Source of the DNA: Helochares maculicollis
Taxonomy: Eukaryota > Arthropoda > Insecta > Coleoptera > Hydrophilidae
Length of the DNA: 60,648 bases
Assembly (NCBI GenBank): GCA_033557835.1
Contig: JAWQRO010000081.1
Coordinates: 1-60,648 of the forward strand
Direction: 5' to 3'
Shown here: piece after piece, positions 53,901-60,648 of the stretch
How the letters are laid out: each line of letters starts with the position of its first letter
Position numbering within the stretch: position 1 is the stretch's first letter
Notes under the pieces: model-generated
What the model was told of the DNA's origin: nothing
The model's database searches: none
What the model saw: the letters and a program-made list of their open reading frames with translations, nothing else
Position numbers and translations under genes: made by a program

Positions 53901-54682
53901 CAATGCTAGAAAGATTGAATCCCATGACGCAGAGTAGTTTGTTTTCATTCACCGAATTGTTCTCGTTTATGATGGGCGAAGAAGGCAAACCTACGACAAG
54001 GGGTCGTGTTGTCCCTCCAGTTGATTTCGTGGAACTCTTGAGAGTGTTTAATAAAGCTGTGAAAGAAGTAGATTTAGGTAATCAAATGTTAAATAAATTA
54101 CCGAACGGTGAGAGAGACATGACATATTTGACTCGAGTGTTAGTAATCACACTGCATTTGGCTTGTCTCTTAACGAGATTGCTCGATAATAATAAGGGTA
54201 ATGAAGATATGCACCAGAAAATACACACTGCGATATATAACCTTGTGAAATTAAAAATAACTAGCCGCTTAGGTAGAAGCGTTTTGCACTTGGCCTGCTG
54301 CAGGGATGCAGCTCTAGTAGGAAGGTACCCAGCATGTCAGTTTCCCTCCCCTTATTTAGCCGAAGTACTTTTAAGAGTGGGGGCTGATCCGAATGCTAGA
54401 GATGATGAAGGCAATACTCCCTTGCACTTAGCTGCCATGGCACGACCTTGCCCTAAAACTGTTGCTGAAGTTCTACTGGACAGTGGAGCACACATCGACT
54501 TAGTAAATAAAAATGGTGAAACTTTTGCCAGTCTACTGAGGGGGCAACATGTACATGAATTAGTTAATACGGCCAAATATACGAGACTGAGTTGTGTAGC
54601 TGCACGCATAATAAGGCAATTCAAAATACCATATAAAGGAATTGTAACACCTTCCTTGGAACAGTTCATTGCAAATCACTGA
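26956..54682 (+). CDS. fem-1: fem-1 homolog (FEM1A/C type), ankyrin-repeat substrate receptor of CUL2 ubiquitin ligase
   Basis: Exons: 1a 26956-27015; 2 49386-49548; 3 49854-50054; 4 50161-50379; 5 53284-53473; 6 53623-54682 (TGA). All introns are GT-AG and the phases (0,1,1,1,2) agree. The protein is 630 residues; vertebrate FEM1C is about 617. The start is CAAAATGG, a good insect context. Exon 1a gives the first ankyrin helix (VVYNAARDGNLNRL). N-terminal ankyrin repeats follow: GATPLVIACRNGH, APPLWCAAAAGHLDIVKLL, STPLRAACFDGHLEIVKYL, TCLMIACYKGH, TALHDCAESGS, MTPLLAAAVTGH. Next is the helical/TPR-like middle (ALELLGATYVDKKRD; MRMQALVMRERILGPAHPDT). C-terminal ankyrins (RSVLHLACC; GNTPLHLAAMA) and a VHL-box-like tail (LSCVAARIIRQF) end it. 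FDGETIEGAPPLW places it with FEM1A/C, not FEM1B. The family recognises C-terminal degrons for CRL2; in C. elegans fem-1 controls sex. The gene looks intact. Confidence 0.95.
27016..28189. other. fem-1 intron, no further feature recognised
   Basis: AT-rich intron downstream of exon 1a. A GC-richer patch near 27370-27500 has overlapping open frames on both strands but no family motif. Confidence 0.45.
28190..31260 (-). pseudogene. minus-strand LINE-like fossil block, interrupted by a mariner
   Basis: A T-rich (A-rich on the minus strand) block inside the fem-1 intron. At 31215-31241 the minus strand reads YGSEVWVHQ, the conserved YGSE.W motif of non-LTR retrotransposon polyproteins. At about 28200-28245 it reads VRWCGYL, like the RW.GH.xRM block that follows in such elements. 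The two are further apart (about 1.8 kb without the mariner) than in one intact LINE, so there may be more than one fragment or other insertions. The mariner at 29092-30359 lies inside the block and is therefore probably younger. No frame stays open for long. Confidence 0.4.
29092..30359 (-). mobile_element. second mariner element, 1268 bp, decayed
   Basis: Full-length element with inverted ends. The left end AGGAATTCAAATAAGTTTCC and the complement of the right end GGAGTACAAATAAGTTTCC differ slightly. TA lies outside each end (29090-29091; 30360-30361). The transposase runs on the minus strand from an ATG at 30189 (MSKFEPNKRHLRELL) through AAEAHRLLVDAYN and HRLKSLRMIKKQGNWVPYE. A late fragment AHVLSEQRFTTYKDTKNWVD and the C-terminal LPERWGKVVASDGQYF lie near 29150-29330. 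Several stops and frameshifts break it. Sequence and ends differ from the other mariner in the window, so it is a separate lineage, also close to the mauritiana/Mos1 group. Confidence 0.92.
32083..32154 (+). CDS. fem-1: alternative first exon 1b of fem-1, homologous to exon 1a
   Basis: ATG at 32083 opens MLSKADYKIIVFNAARDGNL, then QRLR, and ends exactly at a consensus donor (AGA|GTAAGT) in phase 0, the phase exon 2 at 49386 needs. Residues 5-24 match exon 1a at 14 of 20 positions (DYK, NAARDGNL and RL shared), while 8 of those 14 shared codons differ synonymously. That fits an old exon duplication kept under protein-level constraint. Two initiator-like TCAGT motifs (31984-31989; 32042-32047) lie 35-100 bases upstream. 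It would give a 634-residue isoform from its own promoter, differing only in the first ankyrin helix. Confidence 0.85.
32155..35652. other. fem-1 intron, AT-rich, no further supported feature
   Basis: Contains a TATA/GTAT-rich low-complexity run at about 33000-33060. An exon-like interval at about 34770-34843 has an acceptor-like CCCCAAAAG and the frame VVGWLLKFMKRKNGHRPEPA before GGTATGTA. Its phases (1,1) do not fit fem-1, so it is left unassigned. Confidence 0.4.
35764..35798. repeat. perfect 13-bp inverted repeat (hairpin)
   Basis: CTTTGGATAGGTG (35764-35776) and its exact complement CACCTATCCAAAG (35786-35798) flank a 9-base loop ATAATGCTG. Pairing does not extend outward, so it is too short for a typical pre-miRNA. 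Confidence 0.85.
36347..36427 (+). other. candidate alternative first exon 1c (fem-1 or unknown)
   Basis: ATG at 36347 opens 27 codons (MSRYGSTSSSRYYDRRTN, RAPANSHNQ), GC-richer than its surroundings. They end at a consensus donor CAG|GTGAGT in phase 0, compatible with fem-1 exon 2. The peptide is Ser/Tyr/Arg-rich and unrelated to the ankyrin first exons. Without a transcript it cannot be told whether it belongs to fem-1, to another gene, or is a chance frame. Confidence 0.35.
37371..37460 (-). repeat. possible tRNA-derived (SINE-like) fragment, minus strand
   Basis: The minus strand reads TGGCTCGGACGA (weak A-box likeness) and, about 30 bases on, GTTCAAATC inside GAGTTCAAATCCG, a good B-box. 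No cloverleaf with paired acceptor stem can be drawn, so it is at most a degenerate tRNA-like sequence. Confidence 0.3.
37484..37519 (+). other. candidate short first exon 1d (phase compatible with fem-1)
   Basis: ATG at 37484 gives MAYMAYEEALRN and runs into a perfect donor AAT|GTAAGT in phase 0. It is short, has no homology to exons 1a/1b, and lies near tRNA-like sequences. Chance occurrence is quite possible. Confidence 0.2.
37790..37862 (+). repeat. tRNA-like (SINE head-like) sequence
   Basis: AACTCGATCGGTAGAGCAC (37799-37817) closely resembles the D-arm/A-box of tRNAs (AGCTCAGTCGGTAGAGCA). About 30 bases on, GGGTTACAATTCTCG (37844-37858) resembles the T-arm/B-box GGGTTCAAATCCC with changes. 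The acceptor stem does not close, so it is more likely a decayed tRNA-derived SINE than a working tRNA gene. Confidence 0.45.
37863..46600. other. fem-1 intron, AT-rich, no recognised gene
   Basis: About 8.7 kb of AT-rich intron. No conserved coding exon, RNA gene or transposon was recognised on either strand. A TATA-like TATAAAAG (44189-44196) lies just upstream of an ATG at 44222 that opens a 43-codon frame. The spacing would put the ATG at the transcription start, so it is not called. Confidence 0.45.
46636..46652. repeat. GC-rich palindrome
   Basis: GATCGCG (46636-46642) and CGCGATC (46646-46652) flank ATC: a 7-bp perfect inverted repeat, unusual in such AT-rich sequence, 11 bases upstream of the candidate exon start at 46664. 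Confidence 0.7.
46664..46744 (+). other. candidate alternative first exon 1e, basic N-terminus, phase compatible with fem-1
   Basis: ATG at 46664 opens 27 codons (MMLLEVLRLCRRSIRRNQ, RWIYRKLKK), ending at donor AAG|GTTAGG in phase 0. The upstream 380 bases are GC-richer than the intron, with an initiator-like TCAGTG near 46285. The peptide would replace the first ankyrin helix with a basic, amphipathic segment. No homology was recognised. Confidence 0.3.
46745..49134. other. fem-1 intron, AT-rich, no recognised feature
   Basis: Nothing supportable was seen on either strand. Confidence 0.5.
49135..49230 (+). promoter_or_regulatory. TATA-type promoter with possible micro first exon next to fem-1 exon 2
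   Basis: A strong TATA box TATATAAAAGG (49135-49145) is followed about 70 bases later by ATG at 49216 (AAAATGG context). Five codons, MEPNK, then reach AAG|GTGGGC in phase 0, 155 bases before the exon 2 acceptor. Splicing would give a short N-terminus lacking the first ankyrin helix. The donor is weak, so the exon is uncertain; the TATA box is clear. Confidence 0.35.
50380..53283. other. fem-1 intron 4 (2904 bp), AT-rich
   Basis: Intron between the fourth and fifth shared ankyrin exons. It is very AT-rich, with only a short (AC)n run recognised at 51375-51393. Confidence 0.6.
51375..51393. repeat. (AC)n microsatellite
   Basis: Nineteen-base AC run within fem-1 intron 4. Confidence 0.95.
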
Positions 54683-54964
54683 CTTAATATTTTACTAAAA
54701 CACATAAATATATTTGATTACTACAAATATATGATATATTTACATGATGAAAATGTTGAATTGTTTGTTGAACTGTTAGAGTTTTCTTTTTTAATTTTTT
54801 TATAGGAAAAAACGAAGAAATAATATACATATTTTAATAATCTTTAAAGCTAAGGGATGAAGAGCATGCATTTAGCTACTACATGAATGAATCAGACACT
54901 GTTTTTGTGTTTACCTTCGTTGATGCAGTAATTCTTTAAGGGTTGTAGTGAAATGGCACACCAC

Positions 54965-54970
54965 AATAAA
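54965..54970 (+). terminator. AATAAA poly(A) signal, candidate for fem-1
   Basis: Canonical hexamer about 285 bases after the fem-1 stop (54680-54682). Others follow near 55250 and 55673, so longer 3'UTRs are possible. Confidence 0.5.
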
Positions 54971-56110
54971 ATGCATACCTACTACATTATAAAACTACAA
55001 TTTAAAAACAATTTCTGCCACTTCAGTTCTATGCAATACACTTCTTAAATGACTGATTTAATTAATTGTTTGTATAAAGAAAGTATAGATACAAACACTG
55101 TCATATATGCTTTAAAATATTTATTTATGTTTCATCTTTAATTTTAAACAATCACAAATTATTGAGTATAGTGAAAACGAAAAAATATGTGATAGTGGTT
55201 AAGAAGACTAAGAAGATTTTCTTGTACAAGTTCATATCTTAACTAAAACATAATAAATATATGTACCTAATTAATAGTAAAATGTAACGATAGGTAAATT
55301 TAAATTAGGAAATTGTTGCTGAAGTGTAAACCATTTTATTTTCGACATTTTAAAAATTTATATTTTTCTTTATACTTATATATTGCGGTTTTTTTCTAAA
55401 AAATTAATTAAAAACAGAATAAAAAGCACTCGGAGGATTCTTATTATATTAATGTAACTCTTAGCTACATGTTTTGTATGGTGCAAAACAGAAATGTTTG
55501 TTCTGATGACTGAGATCAAACGCTTATTACTATTATTATTATTAAAATGTACTTCTCACCGGCTCATCGGAACTTTTACATTTTTGTCTACTTAGTATTT
55601 AATGATAAAAGTGTGATTTTAAGAGTGGATAATATTTACATCTATAAAAATATAAATTTTGTTATGTATTAAATAAAAAAATGTCCAATTAATAGTGGTT
55701 TTCTTTTATAACTATTTCAATACTTATTAATCGCACAGATTTTCATCAGACATAAGGCAGCAACCCCTGCTATTGCTGGGTAGTAAAGAACAACTACAAA
55801 TAGATTAAATATCTTTTGGTGTATTCCCATACAAAAATGCTTTAAATTTAGATTGTTTACCCTACCTAAAAATGCTAGTTTGCTGATTAGTGTACAAGAT
55901 TTAAATTAAAATAATATATGGTTGTTTAAAACTGCTTTTGTTATGCTGAAATGCTTTGCAGAAGGGTATTAAATGGCGTAGTTGTTAGAAATGAAATTCT
56001 TTTGTTAGTAAGATAAATTTGCTGATCGAAGTTGAAAACGGTATTTCGATTTGAAGCATTAATAACGCAATTTAAATGATAGAGTACAGTTTTTGTCATT
56101 CTTAAATCAG
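54971..56110. other. short intergenic stretch between fem-1 and the hnRNP M-like gene
   Basis: About 1.1 kb of AT-rich DNA holding fem-1 3'UTR alternatives, an (ATT)n run (55526-55543) and the upstream region of the next gene, which is transcribed in the same direction. Confidence 0.5.
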
Positions 56111-56159
56111 ATGCTTATTTTCAAACTTGGCGCCATGTGATGCTCTATTGGAAGCGGAA
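56111..56159 (+). promoter_or_regulatory. leader with upstream ATGs before the hnRNP M-like gene
   Basis: If transcription starts upstream of 56111, the leader holds an ATG at 56111 opening a nine-codon frame that ends ATGTGA near 56138 (ATG immediately followed by a stop). Such upstream frames could damp initiation at 56160 and favour 56349. The transcription start is unknown. Confidence 0.3.
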
Positions 56160-56957
56160 ATGACGTGCCACAAATCGATCTGTTATAAGCTTTCTGCGTC
56201 AAATACGCCATTTTGCGCGTTACCCTTGCACTTGGTGAAGCCGGTGAGTTTTTATATTAATTTACGATATCATTTATTTTATTATCATCTATTATTATTA
56301 GAAGAACGTAGCTCACAGAGGTTATAATTGGCATTGCAGATTGACGAAATGGGAGAAGACAATAACAGAGAGCGGTCTAGAGATAGGGGAGGAATTGGCG
56401 GCAGACGAGACAGGCCCACTAGATTTTCTGATGCCGGTCGGGAGAGGAGCCCCGACAGGGGCAAAGAAAGGGGTGGCATGAAATCTTCCAACTCAAGAGT
56501 ATACATATCAAACATTCCATATGAATACCGATGGCAAGATTTAAAAGATTTGTTCCGTAGCCATGTAGGTGAAGTTGCTTTTGTAGAGCTCTTTGTTGAT
56601 GAGAATGATAAGCCAAGGGGTTGCGGAATAGTAGAATTCTCGGAGCCTTCATCGGTAAAAAAATGCTTAGAAGTTATGCATCGATTTGAGTTGAAGGGTC
56701 GCAAGATTATCATCAAGGAGGACTTCGGAAACTCTAGGGATAAATTTGGTAACCTTATTGGAGGGAGACGACGTGAAGATCGAGGTGGAGCAGATAGAGG
56801 TGACAATAATTGGCCCCGTGGAGACCCAAGTAACAATTTCATTGAAATGGGAGGGGCTGGCGGCGATAAATGGGGCAATACTTATGGTTTGAGTCCTGCG
56901 TACTTGGATAATTTACAGATCAATGTTCCTCTTTGTACCAGAGTTTTTGTTGCCAAT
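56160..56957 (+). CDS. rump: hnRNP M/rumpelstiltskin-like protein, 5' exons (RRM1 and start of RRM2)
   Basis: Exon 1 ends at 56243 (CCG|GTGAGT); exon 2 is 56340-56957. The conservative start is ATG 56349 (MGEDNNRERSRDRGG), giving 203 codons here. An ATG at 56160 in exon 1 is in frame across the splice and would add 31 residues. Residues 1-49 are Arg/Asp/Gly-rich. RRM1 spans about 50-125, with RNP2 VYISNI and RNP1 RGCGIVEF. A Gly-rich linker follows, then RRM2 begins with RNP2 VFVAN at 198-203, cut at a phase-0 donor AAT|GTAAGT. The next exon in phase (LDYKVDKKK) is not downstream within the window; it is at 1244. The intron that follows carries a mariner, as does the intron before 1244. It starts about 1.4 kb after fem-1, same strand. 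Confidence 0.93.
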
Positions 56958-59106
56958 GTAAGTAGAAACTTTATAAACCGTAAAATTTGCATTTGGTGTT
57001 TTTTGCATTGTTGGTTTTAGTACGAGAAATTTTAAATGAAATGCGGTAACTGTTAAATGTATGTTGTTTATATTACGTAATTGATTTTCAATCGACGAAT
57101 CATTTGAAAAATGCTTACTGATGCTTATTTGATCTACCATAATTACAATATTGCGGCATTCTATGGCGCCATAACTAATTCGTTTCAACCAATTATATAA
57201 GAGAGGCAGATATTAATATGGGATTTTTAAAGGAAGTTAATAATACAATAGTCACATATATATTCAATGGTCTAAAGTTCACAAAGTCCGTCCACAGATT
57301 ATGTTAGTCGAGCTACACATATACGTTATCTGTATATTCCTTCAATTTGCTAATTTACAAGCAATGCTCATCAAGTTTTTATTACCGTGAAATTTAACGT
57401 TTGAAATTGCAATTACCTCGATAATTTGCACATTACTTACTAGACACTTGTTAAAGTGCAATAAGAGCTTTGCTAGAATAACAGCAACGATTTCAAATGA
57501 AACATGTAAAAATAATGGATCCACAAAATGGTAGATAGAATTACTAATCAATCAATTAAAAATTTATAATGCAAAGAATCAAATGGGTTAAAATATTACA
57601 ATTTAGACAATTCATTTTTAAAACATGATGAAATTAGGACTAGCTATTAGTGTAATATAAGAAGATTGGTAGCATTTTGAATCACATAGTAATTGAAGAT
57701 ACGAAAATATGCCATAATTCGCAAAAAAAGTAGTGGTTGTAGAAATTTACTGTAAAAAATGCACACTTATTTTGTAGAACTATTTTTTTGTGAAATGTTT
57801 TCCCATGTTACTGTTTATTAAACAACATCCATTTATTGATTAGTAAATTAACGGCACGAAATACAAAGCATTTGATTTAAGATCTATCGTTTACATAGTT
57901 TTGCTACATTTATACATTTCAAGTTGCCCCTATACTTAAGCGGTTATTTGCACCAGGGCTTGACTTAACCCTTAACCGGAAAGATGACTACTCTAAAGGA
58001 AATGTTTTTAAAGAGAGTAAACTTGTGTTCTTACCCTTGGCAAAGTTATAATTGTGGAATTATTTATTTGGCATTGTCGATATTATGAAGATTGCGGAGC
58101 TTCTTCACTATTTCTTCATCTATGTACACAAAACTATTTGATGTCTCTTTGTGTTCTAGAATATTAGATATCTTCGTTCCCATTTGCATCTCAGATGCAG
58201 CTTTCAGGTTAAGGGTTAGAAGAGTTTATTAAATTTAAATTAAGGTTTTAAAATTATTTAGGTGTGTACTTTGTTATTGATTTTATTTTGGATTTTTGCT
58301 GTTATAAATGGTTGGTGAGTAGCTAGTCGTATAGGAAAATGATCTTAGCAAAAACATTATGTCGAGAAGTGCCTGTGCAAATCTAACATTTGGAACTAGT
58401 TGTATTTGTAGAATCGTATTGAACACACTGGTTTTAATAACATTTTTATTATAGGAATTTTGCTTTTTGGGGCTTGTTGGTAGTGACTTATACAAGTATA
58501 TTGTATTTTGAGATAAAAATATTTACATTTTTTCTATTGTAAATATTGAAAGGTCTTTGAGATTGGTCTTGCAAAAACTAAATAGTGATATTTTTAAATC
58601 GGAAGTCAATTATTTTCATATACAATGGCAATTAGATTTATACTATTTTTTTTCTTGTTTTAATTAGATCTCATAGTCATATCGATGCACTGTTTTACCA
58701 TAGTATGGCTTGTCATTCTGTGGATCATCTTTACTCTTTATGTACTTGTTTTGAGAAAGGCGGAAACATTTATGAAGGCACTGAAGCACTTCTAATTTAA
58801 GGTTTTTCTGGTTTGAAAGGAATTTCAGAAATGAAAAATTCTATTTGTAATTTAATTTTGAAAGCATATCTTCAGCACTTTTAACAGCTCCTTCCAAAAT
58901 ATTTCGAGTCTTGTAAATGTAGTTGGGCTAAAACATTTATTGTGAACATCTGTATTGATAAGTAACAATTTGAAAAATTGTCATTTTTAGATTCCTGAAT
59001 TACATAAATATTAAAATACCACTTGCAATAAAATCTTGGAGGCATGCAGTTAATTAATAAAAAAATTTATATTGATAGAAGTAGTCTTTGCAAGTAATGT
59101 AATATA
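56958..59106. other. intron of the hnRNP M-like gene, AT-rich
   Basis: About 2.1 kb of intron before the mariner. No exon or element was recognised on either strand. Confidence 0.6.
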
Positions 59107-60352
59107 TCAGGTGCGCAAATTTAAAATGTCTTTTTTTTATGAAAAATATGCAATTATTTAATAACAATGGTAAAAGATTTACTTTTTTACACATTTTATC
59201 CATCTCTCGGGCAATTTATGGATGCCATTCCAAAAGAAAGCTTCAACTTTTAATGATATCCATTTATCGAGCCATTTTTGTACATCCTCTAAAGTTTTGA
59301 AAGGTTGCTCAGCCAGTGCTATCCCATCGATGAGAATAAGTGATAATTATACCTTGTCTGGTGGATACGGCGGGTGGGGTAGGAGATTCCAACCAGTCTA
59401 AGAAATCGTTTCTTTGAGCATTTTGGCTGCGTGTGCAGAAGTGTTATCATGCTGCAGAATGATGTTGCCATGTCTTTTAGCCCATATTGGGCGTTTTTGA
59501 TCCATGCATGGTTTAAATTGATCATTTGTTACTGGTAGCGGACGGTATTAACTGTTTCGCTAGGTTTGAGAAGTTCATAGTACACTACTCTCTTCTACAG
59601 ACACACAGCCATTGTCTTTCTCCCAAAACGATCCGGTTTTGTACTCGATGTCGATGGTGCTGGTGTTACCCACAATTTCTTACGTTTGGGATTCTCAAAA
59701 TATATCCATTTTTCATTGTCAATTACAACACGATGCAAGAAACCTTTTATTTTGTGGCGTAAATGCAGCATTTCGCACAGTTTTTCATCTTTCCACCTTT
59801 CGTTCGTTCAGTTTGTGTGGAAACCATTTTCTAACCATTTGAATCTTTCCCATGGCTCTCAGGTTATCGAAAATGGCTTGCCGAGTGTCATTCAACTGCT
59901 CCGCCATCATTTGTTGTGTTTGTATATCGTCTTCATCCAATAATGCTTGTAATTCGCCGTCTTCAAACTTTTTTAGTCGATTTTTACATTCTTTCTCAAT
60001 AACATTGAAATCGCCACTTTTGAAACGTTGAAACCAGTGTTCACAAGTCTTGACATTTGGGGCAAGATCCCCGTAAGTTTCTACAAGAATTCGATGACTT
60101 TCCGATTCCCTTTTCTTTTGAATGAGCAAGAAAATCATTACATGCCACAAATACTCTTTACTTGGCTCAAAATTTGACATGTTTAACATGACAAAGAAGT
60201 ATGCTACTGACTCGTAAACAACTAAATGAATATGACGTTTTTAGTGGGCAGTCTTACAAAAAAAATGGCGCTTAGGGCTCCAAAGATTATTTCAATAGAT
60301 TTCATGTGCCATCTCTTGACAACAAAACGACATTTTAAACTTGCGCACCTGC
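59107..60352 (-). mobile_element. full-length mariner (Mos1-like), 1246 bp, decayed
   Basis: Ends are TCAGGTGCGCAAATTTAAAA at 59107 and its near-complement ending GCGCACCTGC at 60352, with TA on both sides (59105-59106; 60353-60354). The transposase is on the minus strand from ATG 60180 (MSNFEPSKEYLWHVM). The family motifs are present: CEHWFQRFKSGDF, ELQALLDEDD, a catalytic-region HDNTSAHAAK near 59425-59460, PHPPYPPDK, ALAEQPFKTLEDVQKWLD and HKLPERWIKCV. Frameshifts and stops make it non-autonomous. It lies in the intron between RRM2-encoding exons. Confidence 0.95.
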
Positions 60353-60648
60353 TACACATACCACATAAGTAGTTGCGCTTAGTCAGGTACATGAAATAAA
60401 GTCTTCTGAAATAAGTTTTATAGTTATATATAAGTTATAGTAGGTGCTTTAAATCTTAAACACATAGTATTAAAGCAGATGCATTTAAAGTAGCTCCACT
60501 TTGAAGTATTTTGCCAGCTATGCAGGTATTTAAACAGGTCACTTTTAATGGTGCATTTGAAACAAGACACTTTATAGAGGGCACTTCTTGATCTAACACA
60601 GACTTGTGGGGTATTTCAATAAGTAGGTTGAACATATTGGATAGAGGC
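59473..60648. repeat. right arm of the window-end direct repeat (matches 1-1163)
   Basis: Same orientation as 1-1163 and continuous to the last base. It includes 294 bases of unique intron beyond the mariner (60355-60648). Its continuation past the window end would be expected to resemble 1164 onward, which holds the exon completing RRM2. Confidence 0.95.
59785..60189 (-). pseudogene. mariner transposase N-terminal open frame (right copy)
   Basis: A 134-codon open frame covers the HTH DNA-binding half of the transposase. The catalytic half continues in other frames down to about 59160. Compared with the left copy it differs at about a dozen residues, and both stop at the same place, so the inactivating lesion is shared. 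Confidence 0.9.

Overview
The window looks like a piece of an AT-rich insect nuclear genome. It has spliced genes with GT-AG introns (from 57 bp to more than 20 kb), AATAAA poly(A) signals, Mos1-like mariner elements and decayed LINEs. Two conserved animal genes are recognisable: an hnRNP M/rumpelstiltskin-type RNA-binding protein (three RRMs) and a fem-1 (FEM1A/C-type) ankyrin-repeat CUL2 substrate receptor. The insect order cannot be fixed from the sequence alone.  Layout: 1-878 is a truncated mariner in an intron of the hnRNP M-like gene. 1244-3013 holds the 3' exons of that gene (half of RRM2, a Gly/Asn-rich linker, RRM3). 3.7-26.0 kb is mostly non-coding, with a diverged tandem repeat, a GC-rich island, a LINE fossil and a few coding-like fragments. 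26066-26101 is a candidate first coding exon of a minus-strand gene that diverges from fem-1. 26956-54682 is fem-1: a clear first exon, a second homologous first exon at 32083, an intron of about 17-22 kb, and five shared exons from 49386. A minus-strand LINE-like block (about 28.2-31.3 kb) is interrupted by a second mariner. 56160-56957 holds the 5' exons of the hnRNP M-like gene, and 59107-60352 is a full-length mariner in its intron.  The most striking feature is global. The last 1176 bases repeat the first 1163, including unique intron sequence beyond the mariner. The hnRNP M-like gene begins at the right end and finishes at the left end, with RRM2 split so that the two halves join in phase. 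The window is therefore circularly permuted: it spans one period of about 59.5 kb of either a real tandem duplication of the fem-1/hnRNP M region, a false head-to-tail join of two haplotypes, or less likely a circular molecule. The second notable point is the duplicated first exon of fem-1, which gives two N-termini for the first ankyrin helix under separate promoters. Several other in-phase first-exon candidates are listed with low confidence.
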